Assembly: GCA_965371965.1 (NCBI GenBank)
Contig: CBDVAM010000004.1
Coordinates: 1-59,879 of the forward strand
Length of the DNA: 59,879 nt
Origin: S146-42 sp965371965
GTDB lineage: Bacteria > Planctomycetota > Phycisphaerae > Phycisphaerales > UBA1924
Direction: 5' to 3'
Shown here: piece by piece, positions 56,121 to 59,879 of the stretch
Numbering within the stretch: the first letter of the stretch is position 1
How the letters are laid out: each line of letters begins with the position of its first letter
The notes under the pieces: generated by a model
What the model was told of the DNA's origin: nothing
What the model saw: only the letters and a program-made list of their open reading frames with translations
Database searches by the model: none
Made by a program: the position numbers and the translations under genes

Positions 56121-57842
56121 ATGCCCCAGGTCGTCACACGCTTCGCACCCAGCCCCACCGGGCACCTTCACGTCGGCGGGGCTCGCACCGCCCTGTTCTG
56201 CTGGGCACTGGCCCGCAAGCTCGAAGGCAGCTTCATCCTCCGGATTGAAGACACCGATCAGGCTCGCTCGAGCGAGGACGCCACGGCGGGGATTCTGGAG
56301 TCGATGGCGTGGCTTGGGTTGGAGTGGGACGAGGGGCCGGGGTTGGAAGAGGGGTCGGGGGTTGAGGGTCGGGGGTCGGGGGAGACTGTTGGCGGGGATC
56401 CTCGGGGGGTTGGGCCGTTTTTTCAGGCTCAGCGGCTTGAGAAGTACAACGAGGCTTTGGAGCGGTTGATCGAGGATGACAAGGCCTACCCGGCCTTTGA
56501 GACGCCGGCGGAGTTGGACGCGGCGCGGGCGGCGGCGGTGGGGCGCAAGGAGACCTATCGCTACGACCGGGCGGCGATCAAACTGCCTCGCGATGAGCGA
56601 ATGGCTCGGATGGCGGCTGGTGACGAGCACGTCGTGCGGTTCCGGATGCCCGATGAGGCGATCGTTGTTCACGATGAGGTGCTGGGCCATGTGAAGCTGG
56701 AGGCCGACCAGCTCGACGATTTCGTGCTGCGCAAACGCGATGGGTTTCCGACGTATCACCTCGCGTGCGTCGTGGATGATGAGGCGATGGGCGTGACTCA
56801 TGTGCTGCGGGGGCAGGAGCACCTGATCAATACGCCGAGGCATGTGGCGTTGCAGCGGGCGCTGGGGTATCGCACGCCGATCTATGCGCACCTGCCACTG
56901 ATCTTCAATCCCGATGGCAGCAAGATGAGCAAGCGTGACAAGGACAAGGCGGCCAAGGCGGCGTTGAAAGATGCGGGTCTGGATGAGGCTGGGCTTGGGT
57001 CGCTCGTGAGTTCGGTGGGGTGCTCGCAGGCGGAGATCGAGGCGTGGCTGGGTGACAAGAAGGCCCAGTTGCCGCTGGAGTAGCTCGACATGATCGCCAG
57101 GCGGCTCGGCGTGACGCTGCCGGAAGTCAATGTCAGCGAGTTCGCGGCGAGCGGGTATCTGCCCGAAGTTTTGTGCAACTATCTCGCGCTGCTGGGTTGG
57201 AATCCGGGCATGAAAAATGAAGACGGCACGGATTTGGAGCGGCTCAATCTTGAGTTTCTCGGCGAGCATTTCTCGATCGAGCGCCTCGGCAAGAAGCCGA
57301 GCAAGTTCGACCGCGACAAGCTGCTGGCATTCAACGCCGACACGATCCAGAAGGATCTGAGCGACGGGGATTTTCTGGGTCGCTGGCGGGGCTGGGCGTC
57401 GGTGTTTCAGCCCGAGATCGCGGAGCATCTCGCGGGTGATCGCGGGCTCGCGATGGCGAGCGCGGCGAAGCCAAGAACGCGGACGCTACGGGACGCTGCG
57501 GACCATGTGCGGTTCGCGCTGATCGCTGACGATGCAGTCGAGTTTGAAGAGAAGGCGGTCGCCAAAGCGCTGCGCAAGGGCGAGCCGAGCGGGTTGGAGC
57601 GGTTGGGGGAGATCAGGCCCGTCATCGAGGCGATCGATCCGTTCGAGCCCGAGGCGATCGACGCAGCAATCAAGGCGTGGTGCGAGGAGCGGGGCGTCGG
57701 CATGGGCAAGGTCGCCCAGCCGCTGCGGGTGGCGATGACGGGTAGAACCGTCAGCCCGGGGCTCGGCGAGACGCTGGCGCTCATCGGAAGGCCGGGCGTG
57801 ATCGCTCGCATCGATAGATGTCTGCTGGTTCATTCGGATTGA
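56121..57842 (+). pseudogene. gltX: glutamyl-tRNA synthetase with in-frame amber codon
   Basis: GluRS attaches Glu to tRNA-Glu. The N-terminal part (56121-57083, 320 residues) has the HLHVGG motif (15-20), RIEDTDQAR and KMSKR (268-272). After the TAG at 57081-57083 the same frame continues with a typical C-terminal part (57084-57842): AASGYLPEVLCNYLALLGWNPG, FSIERLGKKPSKFDRDKLLAFN and an anticodon-binding end. The two halves together make one 572-residue enzyme plus the stop. Residues 74-97 are a Gly-rich insert, encoded by G runs, absent from the family. TAG could be a sequencing error, a true mutation (pseudogene), or a codon that is read through. A second GluRS or the GatCAB route is not visible here. 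Listed as pseudogene with low certainty. Confidence 0.8.
56351..56382 (+). repeat. G-run insert in gltX, possible G-quadruplex
   Basis: At least four runs of three or more G, with short spacers (such as GGGGTCGGGGG), lie on the coding strand. They code a Gly-rich stretch absent from homologous GluRS at this place. Confidence 0.55.
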
Positions 57843-58020
57843 AACGCGGAGGGCCGCGGAGTGCCGCAGAGGGGGATGAGAATGGAGTTGGGACAGCCAA
57901 ACGCACGCGATGCCTCGGGATTTCAGTGGATACATGCGCCATATCAACCGGCGATTCCGCTGCCTTCTCTCTGATCCATGTCTTTGTATTTCTCCGCGGC
58001 ACTCTGCGGCCCTCCGCGTT
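57843..58020. repeat. inverted repeat element B (CGCGGAGGGCCGC family)
   Basis: Arms of 30 bases (57843-57872 and 57991-58020) are inverted and match at about 27 positions; each starts AACGCGGAGGGCCGC. The element spans the gap between gltX and glnS. The style of GAG-rich, stepwise repeated arms matches elements A and C. Confidence 0.8.
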
Positions 58021-58044
58021 GATAATCCCTCTTAGGATCTCCCC

Positions 58045-59784
58045 ATGCCAGACGAACACCAACTCCATTTCATCGAGCAGATCATCGAGGACGACATCGC
58101 CGGCGGCAAGTGGGGGCCCGCGGGCGATTCCTCGGTCGTCACCACGCGCTTCCCCCCCGAGCCCAACGGCTATCTCCACATCGGGCACACCAAGGCCATC
58201 TGCCTCAGCTTCGGCCTTGCGCAGAAGTATGGCGGGCGGTGCAATCTCCGCTTCGATGACACCAACCCCGCCAAGGAAGAACGCGAGTACATCGACGCGA
58301 TCCAGGATGACATCCGCTGGCTCGGCTTCGACTGGGGCGACAAGCCCCTGCACGCCTCGGACTACTTCGAGTGGATGTATGGCCTCGCGATCGAGCTGAT
58401 CGAGAAGGGCAAGGCGTTCGTCTGCGAACTCTCCGGCGAGCAGGTCCGAGAAACGAGAGGCAGCCCGAGCGAGGCGGGCAAGGCGAGCCCGTTCCGTGAT
58501 CGCCCCGCGGAGGAATCCGTCGATCTGTTTGGGCGCATGCGCAGCGGCGAGTTCGCCGACGGTTCGCGCACGCTTCGCGCCAAGATCGACATGAACCATC
58601 CCAATCTCACCATGCGCGATCCGGTGATGTACCGCATCCTGCGCCAGGCCCATCCCCACGTCGGCGATTCGTGGTGCGTCTATCCCATGTACGACTGGGC
58701 ACACGGGTTGGAGGATTCGCGCGAGGGTGTCACTCACTCGCTGTGCACGCTGGAGTTCGAGAATCACAGGCCGCTGTACGACTGGTTCATCGATGCGATC
58801 AACGAGGGGCGAGGCGAGAAGATCCATCATTCCCAGCAGACCGAGTTCGCCAAGCTCCTGCTCGGTTACACGCTCATGTCCAAGCGAAACCTGGTCGCGA
58901 TGGTCAAGGAGGGGCACGTCAGCGGCTGGGACGACCCGCGCATGGCCACCATCCGCGGCATGCGCCGGCGCGGCTGGACGCCGGAATCCATCCGCGCGTT
59001 TTGCGACGACATCGGGATCACCAAGTACAACTCGCTGATCGACTTCGGCAGGCTTGAGAACGCCGTGCGCGGGCACCTGAATCGCGTTGCGCCGCGCCGC
59101 ATGGGCGTGCTGCGCCCCCTGCGAGTCCTAATTGAGAACTACCCCGAGGGGCAGGTCGAGATGATGAGCGCCGTCAACAACCCCGAGGACGACTCGGCGG
59201 GGCGGCGCGAGGTCCCCTTCACACGCGAGCTGTTCATCGAGCGGGCGGATTTCATGGAGGACGCGCCCAAGAAGTTCTTCCGCCTGAGGCCCGGCGGGGA
59301 GGTCCGCCTTCGCTACGCCTATTGGATCACTTGCACGGGCGTTGAGAAAGACGAGAACGGCGAGGTCTCGCTGCTGCGCTGCACCTACGACCCGCAGACC
59401 AAGGGCGGCGAGGCTCCGCCTCCGGACGCCGAGGGCAAGCAGCGCAAGGTCAAGGGCACGTTGCATTGGGTGAGCGCCGAGCATGCGCAAGACGCCGAGG
59501 TGCGAGTCTTCGATCGCTTGTTCAAGGCCGAGCAGCCGGGCAAGGAGACGGGCGATTTTCGCGATGATCTCAATCCCGATTCGATCGAGGTCGTCTCGGC
59601 GAAGATCGAGCCTGGGCTGGGCCAGGAGGTCGCCCCGGATGAGCCGGAATGGGCGGACGGCATCCGGCGATTCCAGCTCGAACGCCACGGCTATTTCTGT
59701 GTGGACCGGGACTCGACGCCGGACAAACTCGTCTTGAATCGGACGGTGGGGCTGCGGGATTCGTGGTCCAAGGCGAAGAAGTGA
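58045..59784 (+). CDS. glnS: glutaminyl-tRNA synthetase
   Basis: GlnRS, 579 residues. The class I motif is HIGH (H45-H48, in PPEPNGYLHIGHTKA), and MSKR stands in TLMSKRNLVAM in place of KMSKS. Other marks are NLRFDDTNPAKEE, VYPMYDWAHGLEDS and GWDDPRMATIRGMRRRG. The C-terminal anticodon-binding beta-barrel has the expected LRPLRVLIENY, RYAYWITCTG and NRTVGLRDSW. It gives the cell a direct route to Gln-tRNA-Gln. The gene lies after gltX, with inverted repeat B between them. The ATG at 58045 is the normal start. Confidence 0.97.
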   Translation: MPDEHQLHFIEQIIEDDIAGGKWGPAGDSSVVTTRFPPEPNGYLHIGHTKAICLSFGLAQKYGGRCNLRFDDTNPAKEEREYIDAIQDDIRWLGFDWGDKPLHASDYFEWMYGLAIELIEKGKAFVCELSGEQVRETRGSPSEAGKASPFRDRPAEESVDLFGRMRSGEFADGSRTLRAKIDMNHPNLTMRDPVMYRILRQAHPHVGDSWCVYPMYDWAHGLEDSREGVTHSLCTLEFENHRPLYDWFIDAINEGRGEKIHHSQQTEFAKLLLGYTLMSKRNLVAMVKEGHVSGWDDPRMATIRGMRRRGWTPESIRAFCDDIGITKYNSLIDFGRLENAVRGHLNRVAPRRMGVLRPLRVLIENYPEGQVEMMSAVNNPEDDSAGRREVPFTRELFIERADFMEDAPKKFFRLRPGGEVRLRYAYWITCTGVEKDENGEVSLLRCTYDPQTKGGEAPPPDAEGKQRKVKGTLHWVSAEHAQDAEVRVFDRLFKAEQPGKETGDFRDDLNPDSIEVVSAKIEPGLGQEVAPDEPEWADGIRRFQLERHGYFCVDRDSTPDKLVLNRTVGLRDSWSKAKK

Positions 59785-59813
59785 CCGGACTTAGAGGCTA
59801 TCCCTAATCATCT

Positions 59814-59879
59814 GATTCACCACAGAGTCACAGAGGGCACAGAGAGAAAACTCTTGGATTTCAGGCTCTGTGCTCTCTG
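59814..59879. repeat. inverted repeat element C, cut by the window edge
   Basis: The left arm GATTCACCACAGAGTCACAG continues into CACAGAGAG, then, inverted, CTCTGTGCTCTCTG at the very end. It is the third CACCAC-GGAG/CAGAG-type element, downstream of glnS; its right arm is incomplete. Confidence 0.65.

Noticed and set aside
58441..58510. Apparent insert in glnS near ETRGSPSEAGKASPFRDRP
   Set aside because: Homologues have a comparable G..(E)PGK.SP(Y)RDR loop at this place, so it is ordinary.

Overview
The window is about 60 kb of a high-GC chromosome from a flagellated Gram-negative bacterium. It most likely comes from the Phycisphaerae (phylum Planctomycetota). The clues are a C-terminal GC-type dockerin-like tail on a secreted FG-GAP protein, an ECF sigma factor of planctomycete style beside a Ser/Thr kinase with a WD40 tail, MoxR and BatA-type VWA proteins, futalosine-pathway MqnC, and palindromic repeats scattered between and inside genes. 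The assignment rests on recognising gene families; no 16S rRNA gene is present, and I see no tRNA, rRNA or CRISPR.

Layout. 1-7.2 kb: 3' part of rpoB, a small two-helix membrane protein gene, and rpoC, ending at a clear intrinsic terminator. 7.3-14 kb: orphan MoxR ATPase, two tandem paralogous pseudopilin-like genes, a divergent aquaporin, and a secreted protein gene that ends head-on with a BatA/VWA gene. 11.98-17.8 kb (minus): a compact operon mqnC - DUF2325 gene - rlmE - BatA/VWA. 18-21.9 kb: two divergent exported proteins. 22-24.8 kb: PutP-type Na+ symporter and a XerC/D recombinase.

24.8-38.9 kb (minus) is a flagellar block: flgF, flgG, flgA, flgH, flgI, a FlgJ-type rod-binding gene, flgN, flgK, flgL, fliW, csrA and two flagellin genes. 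A sigma-54 type promoter lies before flgF. A hairpin with AAGGATC in its loop lies before csrA, and the same TCACGGAGGA sequence covers the ribosome binding site of both flagellins. Together these point to a FliW-CsrA-flagellin feedback circuit.

39-47 kb: a ThiF/MoeB-type E1 enzyme, then on the minus strand an AddB-like nuclease, an AddA-like helicase-nuclease and a HisN-type phosphatase with overlapping ends. 47-52 kb: a membrane Ser/Thr kinase with a WD40 tail facing an ECF sigma gene and a translationally coupled small gene. 52-59.8 kb: secreted M14 carboxypeptidase, membrane-anchored two-lobed aspartic protease, gltX interrupted by an in-frame amber codon, and glnS.

Most notable: (1) the amber codon in gltX; (2) two unrelated short-repeat families inserted in frame in mqnC, one of them also in moxR, and a G-rich insert in gltX; (3) the CsrA-site architecture; (4) RpoC lacking three of four ligands of its second zinc site, and RpoB carrying Cys at the rifampicin-contact position equivalent to E. 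coli R529; (5) a family of long inverted repeats after thiF, gltX and glnS.
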